Below, piece by piece: positions 33,094-40,861 of a stretch of 64,000 nt of DNA. The notes beneath the pieces are model-generated. The model was not told the DNA's origin. It did not search any database and saw only the letters and a program-made list of their open reading frames with translations. The number at the start of each line of letters is the position of its first letter. Position 1 is the first letter of the stretch. The position numbers and the translations under genes are program-made. Source of the DNA: Firmicutes bacterium UBA3553 (GTDB lineage: Bacteria; Bacillota; Clostridia; Tissierellales; Sedimentibacteraceae); contig DFOA01000063.1 in NCBI GenBank assembly GCA_002381185.1, forward strand, positions 1-64,000. Direction: 5' to 3'.

Positions 33094-34500
33094 ATGGTTT
33101 TCAGCAGTTTGTTTTTTACATTTGCTTTTTTGCCGGTTACAGTAATTATATATTATTTGTCAGGACAGCATTTCAGGAATGCTGTCCTGCTTACAGCAAG
33201 TCTTCTTTTCTATGCATGGGGAGAACCAGTCTATGTGTTATTGATGTGCTGCTCCATAATTATAAATTACGGTATAGGTGTTCTGTTAGGCAAAGAAGAT
33301 ATCACCGGACGAAAGAAAAAGCTTTTTTTAATAATTAGCCTTGTACAAAATTTATGCTGCCTTGCTTATTTTAAATATTACGGTATGATCATAAATACAA
33401 TGGCATCGATTAGCAGCTGGAATCTAAATGCGGCAGTACCGGCACTTCCTCTGGGAATTTCGTTTTATACCTTTCAGACACTTTCTTATGTTATTGATGT
33501 ATACAGGGGAAAGGTAAAGCCGCAGGAAAACCTGCTTCTTTTTGCTCTTTATATTATTATGTTTCCGCAGCTGGTAGCCGGGCCTATTGTTAACTATGCT
33601 GACATTGAATCACAGTTAGCCGACAGGAACATAACATTCAAAAAATTTTGTTCCGGTATGCGGCGATTTCTGTGCGGTATGGCAAAAAAGGTCCTTCTTG
33701 CCAATAATGTAGGTTTTTTATGGTCTGAAGTAAAAGCCATGCCAGCTGCAGAAATTTCAGTGCTTATGGCATGGGGTGGGATTATTGCATTTGCATTGCA
33801 GATATATTTCGATTTTAGCGGGTATTCGGATATGGCCATAGGATTGGGAAAAATGTTTGGATTCCACTTTAAGGAAAACTTTCGATATCCATATATTTCG
33901 CAAAGCGTATCTGAATTTTGGCGGAGGTGGCACATATCACTTGGATTATGGTTTAAGGAATATGTATACATTCCCCTTGGGGGGAATCGTGCAGGTAAAT
34001 GGAAACTTATAGTCCACCTGTTAATTGTATGGTTTCTAACCGGTCTATGGCATGGTGCGAGCTGGAACTTTGTTTTATGGGGGCTTTATTTTGGAAATTT
34101 AATATTAATAGAAAAGTTGTTTTTGCAAAAAAGCATGACACGGTGGCCTAAGACTGTCCGTCATATGTATTTATTGATGTCTGTTATCATAGGCTGGGTG
34201 TTTTTTGAATTTACCAATCTGACGGAGATAATGAGCTTTCTTCGGATTATGTTCGGAGCCGGAGGTAACGCGCTTATTGATAATCAGGCAATTATTAAGC
34301 TAAGGGCTCATGCCTTTCTTTACATTGTTTGCATCATTGCTGCATCACCTTGTCCTAAAAAACTCGCTCTATTATTAAAAAGAACTCATAACAATATTTA
34401 CAGAGTGGCAGTAAACGTGTACTATTGCGTACTGATGTTTCTCGGGACTGCCTATATGGTTGGTTCAACTTACAACCCATTTATATATTTTCGATTTTAG
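33094..34500 (+). CDS. MBOAT-family O-acyltransferase (AlgI/DltB-like)
   Basis: A 468-residue multi-pass membrane protein with about 11 helices. The catalytic His320 is in L-T-G-L-W-H-G-A-S-W-N; the preceding W-R-R-W-H-I-S-L-G and F-D-F-S-G-Y-S-D-M-A motifs are classic MBOAT/AlgI features. Such proteins move acyl groups across the membrane for O-acetylation of alginate, wall or other polymers. The gene follows the SGNH lipoprotein and is followed 14 bp later by a truncated AlgJ/DHHW-type gene. There is no dltA/C nearby, so DltB-type D-alanylation is less likely. Confidence 0.95.
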   Translation: MVFSSLFFTFAFLPVTVIIYYLSGQHFRNAVLLTASLLFYAWGEPVYVLLMCCSIIINYGIGVLLGKEDITGRKKKLFLIISLVQNLCCLAYFKYYGMIINTMASISSWNLNAAVPALPLGISFYTFQTLSYVIDVYRGKVKPQENLLLFALYIIMFPQLVAGPIVNYADIESQLADRNITFKKFCSGMRRFLCGMAKKVLLANNVGFLWSEVKAMPAAEISVLMAWGGIIAFALQIYFDFSGYSDMAIGLGKMFGFHFKENFRYPYISQSVSEFWRRWHISLGLWFKEYVYIPLGGNRAGKWKLIVHLLIVWFLTGLWHGASWNFVLWGLYFGNLILIEKLFLQKSMTRWPKTVRHMYLLMSVIIGWVFFEFTNLTEIMSFLRIMFGAGGNALIDNQAIIKLRAHAFLYIVCIIAASPCPKKLALLLKRTHNNIYRVAVNVYYCVLMFLGTAYMVGSTYNPFIYFRF

Positions 34501-34514
34501 CACGGAGGATTGAT

Positions 34515-34793
34515 ATGAGAATAAATAACAAAAGAAATTGTGATGTTATGCAGAATATCGTGTGTATGTTTCCGATTTTATTTATACTTGCCATGTTTAT
34601 ATTGCATCTGGCTCTGCCGGATAGAACATTTTCGAAAGAAGAACGTCGTTATCTAGTGCAGCGTTCTGGTTTTCACATTGAAAGTGTGTTGAATGGCAGT
34701 TATGAGACTAAAGTTGAATCATATTTTTCTGATCAGTTTCCTTTTCGAAATTTTTGGATTCATATTCAGAAAGGCTCAGACCGAATTTTATAA
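34515..34793 (+). pseudogene. Truncated AlgJ/DHHW-type O-acetylation protein
   Basis: A 92-residue frame with a signal anchor (I-V-C-M-F-P-I-L-F-I-L-A-M-F-I-L-H-L) and the typical early part F-S-K-E-E-R-R-Y-L-V-Q-R ... Y-F-S-D-Q-F-P-F-R-N-F-W-I of clostridial DHHW/AlgJ-like proteins. Intact members are about 350-400 residues and carry the D-H-H-W catalytic block, which is missing here. It has its own GGAGG site and would be the third gene of the acylation operon, so that function is probably incomplete. Confidence 0.7.
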
Positions 34794-34892
34794 AGAAGTG
34801 AAGGAGAGTTGATTTGTGCTGACAATTGTTCTCCTTCTTGTACCGGTTTAAAAATGTGCTCAAGTTTGCTAACAAGGTCAAAGAAGCTTCAG

Positions 34893-35063
34893 TCATATAA
34901 ATTCGCTATTGTTTTTTTGAAAAGCTTTTAAATCCAATGTTAATTCCTGTGCTTTTTTTTGGTTTATTATCCATTCTATAATATGAACTCCTACATATAT
35001 GATAAATATTGATAAAGCCATGGCTCCTAACATCTGCGCTTTTGAGGCTGCTGCCGTATTTAC
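34893..35063 (-). pseudogene. C-terminal fragment of a membrane protein
   Basis: The minus strand has a 56-codon open frame with no start, containing one hydrophobic helix (M-L-G-A-M-A-L-S-I-F-I-I-Y-V-G-V-H-I-I-E-W-I-I) and a basic tail ending L-K-A-F-Q-K-N-N-S. The parent family is not recognised. It lies between the truncated DHHW gene and the SMR exporter and looks like debris. No other gene is seen between 34794 and 35155. Confidence 0.35.
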
Positions 35064-35155
35064 CTACGTATCATAATGTGTTGTAAAGTCTTTAATGAGA
35101 AAGCCTGAAATAGAATGTCCATATCAGGCTTTAACTGCTCAATATCAGAGTTCAA

Positions 35156-35473
35156 TCATGAAGAAGTAAGTTTTAATCCTAATATACCTATCAGTATTAA
35201 ACAAAGGAATACAACCTTCATGATATTAAGGGGCTCATTAAAGAGTAAAATTCCCAGTAAGGCTGCGCCTAAAGCGCCAATTCCAGTCCAAACAGCATAA
35301 GCTGTACCAATTGGGAGTGTCTTGGTTGCAAGTGACAATAAATAAAAACTTATACCCATCCCACCTATTGTAATCAAAGATGGGTATAACCTTGTAAAAC
35401 CTTGAGAATATTTAAGTCCAATTGCCCAAATAATTTCGAAAACTCCCGCAATGAATAGATAAATCCAAGCCAT
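35156..35473 (-). CDS. gdx: SMR-family guanidinium exporter
   Basis: A 105-residue four-helix small multidrug-resistance protein: M-A-W-I-Y-L-F-I-A-G-V-F-E-I-I-W-A-I-G-L-K-Y-S at the start (essential Glu near residue 13), the G-T-A-Y-A-V-W-T-G-I-G-A loop, and a final helix. This sequence form is that of SugE/Gdx exporters, which expel guanidinium in exchange for protons. The guanidine-I riboswitch directly upstream strongly supports that function. The ATG follows GTTAGGAGGTGAAA; a longer start would overlap the riboswitch end. Confidence 0.93.
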   Translation of the reverse strand: MAWIYLFIAGVFEIIWAIGLKYSQGFTRLYPSLITIGGMGISFYLLSLATKTLPIGTAYAVWTGIGALGAALLGILLFNEPLNIMKVVFLCLILIGILGLKLTSS

Positions 35474-35497
35474 ATTTTCACCTCCTAACAAAAAATA

Positions 35498-35616
35498 AAG
35501 CCTAAAAGATATCATTGATATCTCCCAGGCTTTTGTCCTTCCGTGTCACAGCTTTAAAGCAGTGAGTTTTCTCTTGGTCACAGGCCAGTTGTACTGCGGA
35601 ACCCTAGAAAACTTTT
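35498..35616 (-). promoter_or_regulatory. Guanidine-I (ykkC) riboswitch with terminator
   Basis: On the minus strand the leader shows the ykkC core: CTAGGGTTCCG, then CTGGCC...CAAGAGAAAA, ACACGG, and GGACAAAAGCCTGGGAGAT. The last part forms a terminator stem (AAAGCCT with AGGCTTT, containing GATATCA/TGATATC) followed by TTTTTTG. Guanidine binding would disrupt termination and turn on the SMR exporter. Confidence 0.92.
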
Positions 35617-35662
35617 ACATTATATTTAGTTTATGCTATTATATCTCTTAAGGCTAAAAATA

Positions 35663-35691
35663 ATTATATGTATTTTTGATCAGTAAGTCAA
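35663..35691 (-). promoter_or_regulatory. Sigma-A promoter of the guanidine-riboswitch transcript
   Basis: On the minus strand TTGACT, 17 bp, TATAAT; the predicted start is about 40 nt before the riboswitch core. Confidence 0.65.
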
Positions 35692-35941
35692 TAGTTAATA
35701 CTTAAAAACATGAAAGCATGTGTATAAGTTTATCAAATAGTTCTTGTTTAAATTTGCAAAAAACACCAATAATTTTATATATTGAAAAATCAAATATTAT
35801 CATTATTTTTAATATAAAGGGGAATGTTCATATTTATGGAGTATAATTGTTATGTACTTAATTTATTAATAGTAGAAATGAAAGTTTTGGCTGTTGAGTA
35901 AAAGTCATATTATGTATAGAATAATAATGGAGGTAATTCAC
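35692..35941. other. Intergenic region upstream of the nitroreductase gene
   Basis: AT-rich and without any supported gene. A promoter for the nitroreductase-MBL pair should lie here, but no single -35/-10 pair is clearly best. Confidence 0.3.
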
Positions 35942-36613
35942 ATGGATTTACTGGAAGCAATGAAAGCAAGACATTCTGTTCGTAGGTATACTGATCAAAA
36001 AATTGAAGGAGAAGTGCTCAATGAATTGCAGCAAATCATTGGGGAGTGCAATAGGGACAGCGGATTAAACATTCAGCTTTGCCTGAATGAACCGAACGCA
36101 TTTGCGGGAATGATGGCAAGGTACGGAAAATTCAGCAATGTAAAAAATTATATTGCCCTTGTTGGAAATAAGGATGATGATTTGGATGAAAAATGCGGCT
36201 ACTATGGTGAGAAAATTGTTCTTAGGGCGCAGCAGCTCGGACTTAACACCTGCTGGGTTGCCATGACATTCAGCAAGGCAAAGAGCAAAGATGTAATTAC
36301 TATAAAGCCGGGCGAAAAACTGTTGCTGGTAATTTCTGTCGGCTATGGTGAAACGGCCGGTGTTTCCCACAAAGTAAAACCTATTGAAGAATTGAGCAAT
36401 ATGATCGGATCTTCACCTGAGTGGTTCAATCGCGGCATGGAAGCAGTTCAGCTTGCTCCAACGGCTATGAATCAGCAGAAATTCAGATTCGAATTAGACG
36501 GAGACAGAGTAAATGCATCCGCAGGTTTGGGCTTTTATACAAAAACAGATCTGGGCATTGCTAAGTATCATTTTGAAATAGGCTCCGGCAAAAATATATG
36601 GAAGAGGAATTAA
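35942..36613 (+). CDS. Nitroreductase-family protein
   Basis: A 223-residue FMN-type nitroreductase: M-D-L-L-E-A-M-K-A-R-H-S-V-R-R-Y-T-D near the N-terminus, the G-Y-Y-G-E-K-I-V-L-R-A-Q-Q-L-G-L-N-T-C-W-V helix in the middle and the S-V-G-Y-G segment near residue 140, followed by A-P-T-A-M-N-Q-Q near 180. Typical substrates are nitro or quinone compounds with NAD(P)H, but many clostridial members are uncharacterised. The ATG follows GGAGG. It is 4 bp upstream of an MBL-fold gene and probably cotranscribed. Confidence 0.88.
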   Translation: MDLLEAMKARHSVRRYTDQKIEGEVLNELQQIIGECNRDSGLNIQLCLNEPNAFAGMMARYGKFSNVKNYIALVGNKDDDLDEKCGYYGEKIVLRAQQLGLNTCWVAMTFSKAKSKDVITIKPGEKLLLVISVGYGETAGVSHKVKPIEELSNMIGSSPEWFNRGMEAVQLAPTAMNQQKFRFELDGDRVNASAGLGFYTKTDLGIAKYHFEIGSGKNIWKRN

Positions 36614-36617
36614 AACA

Positions 36618-37310
36618 TTGGATGAAATAATAGTTTTAGATATAAAATTCAAATTTGGTGAGGTTGAGGATGTAATACATCCTGTTATTTTAAAAGATAA
36701 GGCAAATATGGTTCTGATTGACTGCGGATACACCGGTTTTCTCCCTGTTATAGAAAAGGCGATGGAAGAGAAGAATCTTTTTTGCGGCGATTTGACTCAT
36801 GTCTTGATTACACATCAGGATCATGACCATATGGGTGCGTTATATGAACTTAAACAGAAGTATCCACACATTCAGGTGGTTGTGGGCAGGAAAGAGTCCC
36901 TATATGTTTCCGGCAAATTAAAGTCCCTCAGATTAGAACAGGCAGAGGCAATGCAGTCCAATTTACCGGAAGAACAAAAATCATTTGGATTGGCTTTTTG
37001 TAATATTCTGAAAAGTGTCAGGCCGGTTGAGGCAGATCTGGAAGTACAGGACAGAGACGTTTTTGACTGGTGCGGAGGCTGTACTATTGTTGAAACTCCC
37101 GGACATACACCGGGGCATATCTCAGTTTATGTGAATCAGAAAAAAATCATGATAGCAGGAGATGCGGCAGTACTTGAAAATGGGGAGTTAGCAATTGCAA
37201 ATCCTCAATATGCGTTGGACTTAAAAGAGGCTGAAGCATCATTGCATAAAATTATGACATATGGTGCAAAAGAAATTATATGTTATCATGGGGGGATACT
37301 TATAGCTTAA
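36618..37310 (+). CDS. MBL-fold metallo-hydrolase
   Basis: A 230-residue beta-lactamase-fold hydrolase. The metal motif is T-H-Q-D-H-D-H-M-G near residue 70, so the second His of H-x-H-x-D-H is Asp (H-Q-D-H-D-H), a variant common in one MBL subgroup; G-H-T-P-G-H-I-S near 158 and A-G-D-A near 178 follow. Start is TTG after GAGG. It follows the nitroreductase by 4 bp. The last 72 bp overlap the end of the opposite CsoR gene. Substrate unknown (glyoxalase II-, lactonase- or RNase-like activity is possible). Confidence 0.85.
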   Translation: MDEIIVLDIKFKFGEVEDVIHPVILKDKANMVLIDCGYTGFLPVIEKAMEEKNLFCGDLTHVLITHQDHDHMGALYELKQKYPHIQVVVGRKESLYVSGKLKSLRLEQAEAMQSNLPEEQKSFGLAFCNILKSVRPVEADLEVQDRDVFDWCGGCTIVETPGHTPGHISVYVNQKKIMIAGDAAVLENGELAIANPQYALDLKEAEASLHKIMTYGAKEIICYHGGILIA

Positions 37311-37535
37311 GTCCGAGATTGTCTTATCCGCATCACCATGTTCTATACCTTCTCGGACACAGTGATTTATATGACCTTCCAAAACAATCTGTCCAACCTT
37401 ATGTAGGGCACTTTTAGCCGCATTGATTTGTATCAGCACATCTTCACACGGTATATCATCATCAATCATCTTGTAAATTGCTCTAATCTGTCCCATAATT
37501 TTATTTATTCTTCTATGCAGATTGTCTGCATCCAT
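37239..37535 (-). CDS. CsoR/RcnR-family metal-sensing repressor
   Basis: A 98-residue helical-bundle repressor. The metal ligands Cys30, His near 55 and Cys near 59 appear as D-D-D-I-P-C-E-D-V-L, then V-L-E-G-H-I-N-H-C-V. That C-H-C set fits Cu(I)-type CsoR. After H-G-D-A-D-K-T-I-S-D-L the last 25 residues are unlike the family and are encoded antisense to the MBL gene, so the C-terminus may have been replaced at a deletion junction. A decayed P-type ATPase fragment lies next to it, as expected for a copper-efflux locus. Confidence 0.75.
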   Translation of the reverse strand: MDADNLHRRINKIMGQIRAIYKMIDDDIPCEDVLIQINAAKSALHKVGQIVLEGHINHCVREGIEHGDADKTISDLSYKYPPMITYNFFCTICHNFMQ

Positions 37536-37544
37536 AAAAGAACA

Positions 37545-37754
37545 ATGAATACCATTCGATGGAATATGGTGTTTTCCATGGCACTTAACTTTGTTGCTAT
37601 TCTTTTGGCTATGATAGGACTTCTCGGCCCTGTTTTAGGTGCGCTGATACATAACGCAGGTTCAGTTGCAGTAATCATTAATTCATCTTTATTATTAAAA
37701 TGGAAGGAGAACGAAAACATTGTGTGCACGGTTGACAAGCAGCAAATAGCATGA
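37545..37754 (+). pseudogene. C-terminal fragment of a heavy-metal P1B-type ATPase
   Basis: The frame reads N-T-I-R-W-N-M-V-F-S-M-A-L-N-F-V-A-I-L-L-A-M and L-G-A-L-I-H-N-A-G-S-V-A-V-I-I-N-S-S-L-L-L, the last two helices of Cu/Cd/Zn-type P-type ATPases. The ATP-binding core and metal-binding domains are absent. It begins almost at the CsoR start codon, on the opposite strand, so one deletion event removed most of the pump. Confidence 0.75.
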
Positions 37755-37760
37755 TAAAAT
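37732..37760 (+). promoter_or_regulatory. Sigma-A promoter of the mntP leader
   Basis: TTGACA (37732-37737), 17 bp, TAAAAT (37755-37760). It sits at the 3' end of the P-type ATPase remnant and about 20 nt before the riboswitch. Confidence 0.7.
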
Positions 37761-37779
37761 GAAATTACAATTAAAAATA

Positions 37780-37960
37780 CTCGTGAGGGAGTAGGTAGCG
37801 CTTTGAATAGCGTGGCAAGTCAACATACTGGCTGGTTTATCAGTCTGGCTTGTCTTAATTAGCGAGACTCATGTATAACTTATTGACAGCTATACATGGC
37901 CTTTACTTTGTTAATTAGTCTCAGGTATAGCTTAATATAAGCTATACCTGAGTTTTTTTT
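37780..37960 (+). promoter_or_regulatory. yybP-ykoY (Mn2+) riboswitch with terminator
   Basis: The leader has the family core: GAGGGAGTAGGTAGCG, then GTCAACATACTGGC, AGTCTGGC, and AGCGAGACTC. It is followed by a 15-bp terminator stem (CTCAGGTATAGCTTA with its complement, 37920-37952) and eight Ts. Mn2+ binding would prevent termination and allow mntP expression, as in known bacteria. Confidence 0.88.
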
Positions 37961-38066
37961 ATAGCTTTAACACCAGCATGACTTGACCCAATATGTACAA
38001 GCGGCAGCGAACAAGTAATTGGAGATGAAGTCTGCGAATTTTGACAAAATAAAGGAGAATATTAAA

Positions 38067-38723
38067 ATGAATTTAGTCGAGTTATTGTTTATTGCTGTTG
38101 GGTTATCAATGGATGCATTTGCAGTTTCAATTTGTATAGGTCTTTCCATGCAAAGAGCCGAGTTAAAGAAATCACTGATTGTAGGCATATATTTTGGTTT
38201 TTTTCAAGCGGTGATGCCACTAATCGGATATTTGCTTGGGTCGCAATTTGCAGACAAAATTGTATCACTAGACCATTGGATTGCTTTTTTGCTTCTTGGT
38301 TTTATAGGCGGGAAAATGATAAAGGACAGCTTTTCCAAAGAAGTCTGTCAAAATACGGGAATAGTCTGTCAGAATATTGGAGAGGTCTGTCCGGTTACCG
38401 GAGAAGTATGTTCAAGTATAAAGAAAGAAAGTGCATGTACAGAAGAAGTATCTCTGAAATTTGAAAAGATGTTTCCTCTTGCCCTGGCTACAAGTATTGA
38501 TGCATTAGCAATAGGCGTTTCCTTTGCGTTTCTTAAAGTAGATATTATTCCTGCGGTATCGTTCATAGGTATTACCACTTTACTGCTGTCTATGGGAGGT
38601 GTAAAAATAGGCAATGTGTTTGGGGAGAAATTTAAATCAAAGGCGGAACTTGCAGGCGGTATCATTTTAATTCTGATAGGATTAAAAATACTCCTTGAAC
38701 ATACCAGGATATTAACTTTATAG
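38067..38723 (+). CDS. mntP: Manganese efflux pump MntP with Cys-heptad insertion
   Basis: A 218-residue six-helix Mn2+ exporter: M-N-L-V-E-L-L-F-I-A-V-G-L-S-M-D-A-F-A-V-S near the start and a second A-T-S-I-D-A-L-A-I-G-V-S-F near residue 148 give the two conserved Asp-containing repeats. Between helices 3 and 4 lies an added loop with cysteines at residues 94, 101, 108 and 115 in an exact seven-residue spacing (V-C-x-x-x-G), plus C124. MntP normally has no such block. ATG after AAAGGAG. Control by the upstream Mn2+ riboswitch fits the function. Confidence 0.93.
   Translation: MNLVELLFIAVGLSMDAFAVSICIGLSMQRAELKKSLIVGIYFGFFQAVMPLIGYLLGSQFADKIVSLDHWIAFLLLGFIGGKMIKDSFSKEVCQNTGIVCQNIGEVCPVTGEVCSSIKKESACTEEVSLKFEKMFPLALATSIDALAIGVSFAFLKVDIIPAVSFIGITTLLLSMGGVKIGNVFGEKFKSKAELAGGIILILIGLKILLEHTRILTL
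38343..38411 (+). repeat. 21-nt tandem repeat inside mntP
   Basis: About three and a third copies of a 21-nt unit starting GTCTGTC, encoding V-C-x-x-x-G-x. The copies have diverged at third positions, so the repeat is not brand new and the amino-acid pattern has been kept. Confidence 0.7.
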
Positions 38724-38858
38724 CAAAAGTCTGTATCTTTTTAATCATGAACCTTATTGATGTATAGCAAATAATATTGAAAGGTATAGACATAAAAAGT
38801 TTAATGCGATAAAATGTAATTTAAATATAAAGATACCATAAAGAAGGAGAGAATAAGC

Positions 38859-39575
38859 TTGAGTAAATTTATTATAACAGAAGAATTCTGGGAACTGTTC
38901 CCCGAAGCGGAAATTGCTGTGGTCTTGGCTAAGGGAATTAACAACAGTGAGGGATTTACGGAGAATGTAAGATCTGAAATAATAGAGATGTTGGAGGAAA
39001 GCAATAAGGAGGCTGAGAAATTTCTGACTGAGGGAACCTTCAGTGAAAATAAAGTGATTTCTGTATGGCGAAAGGCATATCAGAAATTTAAAACAAAGAA
39101 AGGAGTCCGCTGTTCTATCGAAGCATTGCTTAAGCGTATCGAAAAAGGTTCTGGAGTAGGCCCACTTAATCCGCTTGTTGATATTTATAATTCTGTGTCC
39201 CTCAAGTACGGGCTGCCCTGCGGAGGTGAGGACATTGACACGTTCAGTGGAGATATGATTTTAACTAAGGCAACAGGAGAGGAGCCTTTTATGGCCCTAG
39301 GGGATGAAGAGTACAGTACTGCATTGCCCGGCGAAATTATTTACAAGGATGATGAAGGTGCAGTCTGCAGGTGCTGGAATTGGCGTGACGGACAGCGTAC
39401 CATGCTGACTGAGGACACAAGAAATGCATTCCTTATTATTGAATCCGTAGACCCTGATAGAAGCAGTGATTTAAAAGCAGCGGCGGAATCACTTGCTGAG
39501 CTTACCGTAAGATATTTGGGTGGTACTGCAGACATTACATATATGGATATCTCAAACAGGGAATTGGAAATATAA
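38859..39575 (+). CDS. B3/B4 tRNA-binding domain protein
   Basis: A 238-residue protein of the B3/B4 type, which is found in the beta subunit of phenylalanyl-tRNA synthetase and as stand-alone proteins. Features: W-R-K-A-Y-Q-K-F near residue 68, S-I-E-A-L-L-K-R near 86, P-L-V-D-I-Y-N-S-V-S-L-K-Y near 105, and C-R-C-W-N-W-R-D-G near 170. Free-standing members are often proposed to edit or bind mischarged tRNA; the exact role is unproven. Start TTG with an AAGGAG upstream. Confidence 0.8.
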   Translation: MSKFIITEEFWELFPEAEIAVVLAKGINNSEGFTENVRSEIIEMLEESNKEAEKFLTEGTFSENKVISVWRKAYQKFKTKKGVRCSIEALLKRIEKGSGVGPLNPLVDIYNSVSLKYGLPCGGEDIDTFSGDMILTKATGEEPFMALGDEEYSTALPGEIIYKDDEGAVCRCWNWRDGQRTMLTEDTRNAFLIIESVDPDRSSDLKAAAESLAELTVRYLGGTADITYMDISNRELEI

Positions 39576-39630
39576 CTATACATTATCCGGTTATATTGAA
39601 CTTTTAATATAATAGATTAGGAAAAGAACT

Positions 39631-40386
39631 ATGAAAATCATTATTTCACCAGCCAAGAAGATGAAAACAGATACGGACTCACTAGGATATTATAATCTTC
39701 CTTTGTTAATAAATGATACGGAGGTTCTTCTTTCATATTTAAAAGAACTTAGTTATGAAGAGGCAAAATCAATATGGAAGTGCAATGATAAAATTGCAAG
39801 GCTGAATTATGAAAGGGTTCAGAAGATGAATCTGTATCGCAATTTGACACCTGCGATTCTTTCATATGAAGGAATTCAATATCAGTATATGGCTCCGGGA
39901 GTGTTTAGTACAGATGAGTTTGCATATATCGAAAGACATCTGCGTATAATATCCGGATTTTACGGTGTGCTTAGACCCTTTGATGGAGTTACACCATACA
40001 GGCTGGAAATGCAGGCGAAGCTGAAGGTCAGCGATTTAGACTCACTTTATGAGTTCTGGAACAGGAGACCTGCTGAACAGCTTCTTTCAGAGAGCAATTT
40101 CATTGTAAATCTGGCATCCAAAGAATACAGCAAATGTATCTTAGATTATCTGGACGGCAGCGTCAGATTCATTACCTGTGTTTTTGGAGAAAAGATCGGA
40201 AAAAGGGTGGTTGAAAAAGGAACACAGGTAAAAATGGCCAGAGGTGAAATGGTACGCTTTATGGCAGAAAAACAAGTTGAAGATGCAGAAGAAATCAAAA
40301 AATTTGACAGACTCAATTATATTTTTGCGGATGAGCTGTCAGATGAAAATACATATATATTTATAAAGAGAGAAATAAAATATTGA
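39631..40386 (+). CDS. yaaA: Peroxide-stress protein YaaA (UPF0246)
   Basis: A 251-residue protein of the YaaA family, which protects against peroxide by lowering free iron and also binds DNA. The start M-K-I-I-I-S-P-A-K-K-M, the Y-Q-Y-M-A-P-G segment near residue 88, F-Y-G-V-L-R-P-F-D near residue 110, and N-L-A-S-K-E-Y near residue 160 are its conserved elements. It is 55 bp after the B3/B4 gene and ends at a hairpin terminator. In the same region as catalase and OhrR, it suggests an oxygen-exposed lifestyle. Confidence 0.95.
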   Translation: MKIIISPAKKMKTDTDSLGYYNLPLLINDTEVLLSYLKELSYEEAKSIWKCNDKIARLNYERVQKMNLYRNLTPAILSYEGIQYQYMAPGVFSTDEFAYIERHLRIISGFYGVLRPFDGVTPYRLEMQAKLKVSDLDSLYEFWNRRPAEQLLSESNFIVNLASKEYSKCILDYLDGSVRFITCVFGEKIGKRVVEKGTQVKMARGEMVRFMAEKQVEDAEEIKKFDRLNYIFADELSDENTYIFIKREIKY

Positions 40387-40433
40387 AAAAAATGATGTTT
40401 TTTTAAATGCTGAAAATTATATAAAAGTATCAA

Positions 40434-40466
40434 AATTATGGCCATCACGAACTGATGGCTATAATT
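40434..40466. terminator. Bidirectional terminator between yaaA and the small minus-strand gene
   Basis: AATTATGGCCATC pairs with GATGGCTATAATT in a 13-bp stem (one G-T wobble) with a 7-nt loop. T-rich sequence follows on each side. Confidence 0.55.
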
Positions 40467-40722
40467 AATTTATTTTTCTAAAGAAGAAAAAGGAATACCA
40501 GTCTAATGTATTTCCCCAGTATTTTTGAAAACCCGCTTCTACTTCGCCCTATATGACAGGATAGTACCATTCGCACTGCGGATTACAATAATATGGCGGT
40601 CTGGGTCCAATTTTAGGCATTTTGAAAGTATTTGAATTTGAATTATATAATACCTCTACTTTTTCATCGGAATGTGGTATCATCAATAAATTTACTCCGG
40701 GACATGATTTATAATCTTCCAT
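40465..40722 (-). pseudogene. Small protein gene interrupted by an in-frame amber codon
   Basis: An ATG with a strong GGAGGATAT site opens a 57-codon frame ending Y-Y-C-N-P-Q-C-E-W-Y-Y-P-V-I, then TAG (40549-40551). The same frame continues for 27 more codons of protein-like sequence (G-F-Q-K-Y-W-G-N-T-L-D-W-Y-S-F-F-F-F-R-K-I-N) to TAA, overlapping the terminator. The whole 84-residue protein has two cysteines in C-x3-C and many aromatic residues, reminiscent of small coat proteins; I do not recognise the family. Nonsense mutation is the simplest reading. Confidence 0.5.
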
Positions 40723-40861
40723 ATATCCTCCTTAAATATTTATCTGTATTTTATTCGCTTTAAATATTAAGGTGCAAGTAACATTGGTTTTATATAGCAA
40801 ACAAGCACATCAATAAACAATGTAACATAAAATACAGCTAAAATGTATATGGAGGAATATT

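Noticed and set aside
38132..38464. Alternative 110-codon frame overlapping mntP.
   Set aside because: It is out of frame with the MntP helices and only looks open because of the tandem repeat.
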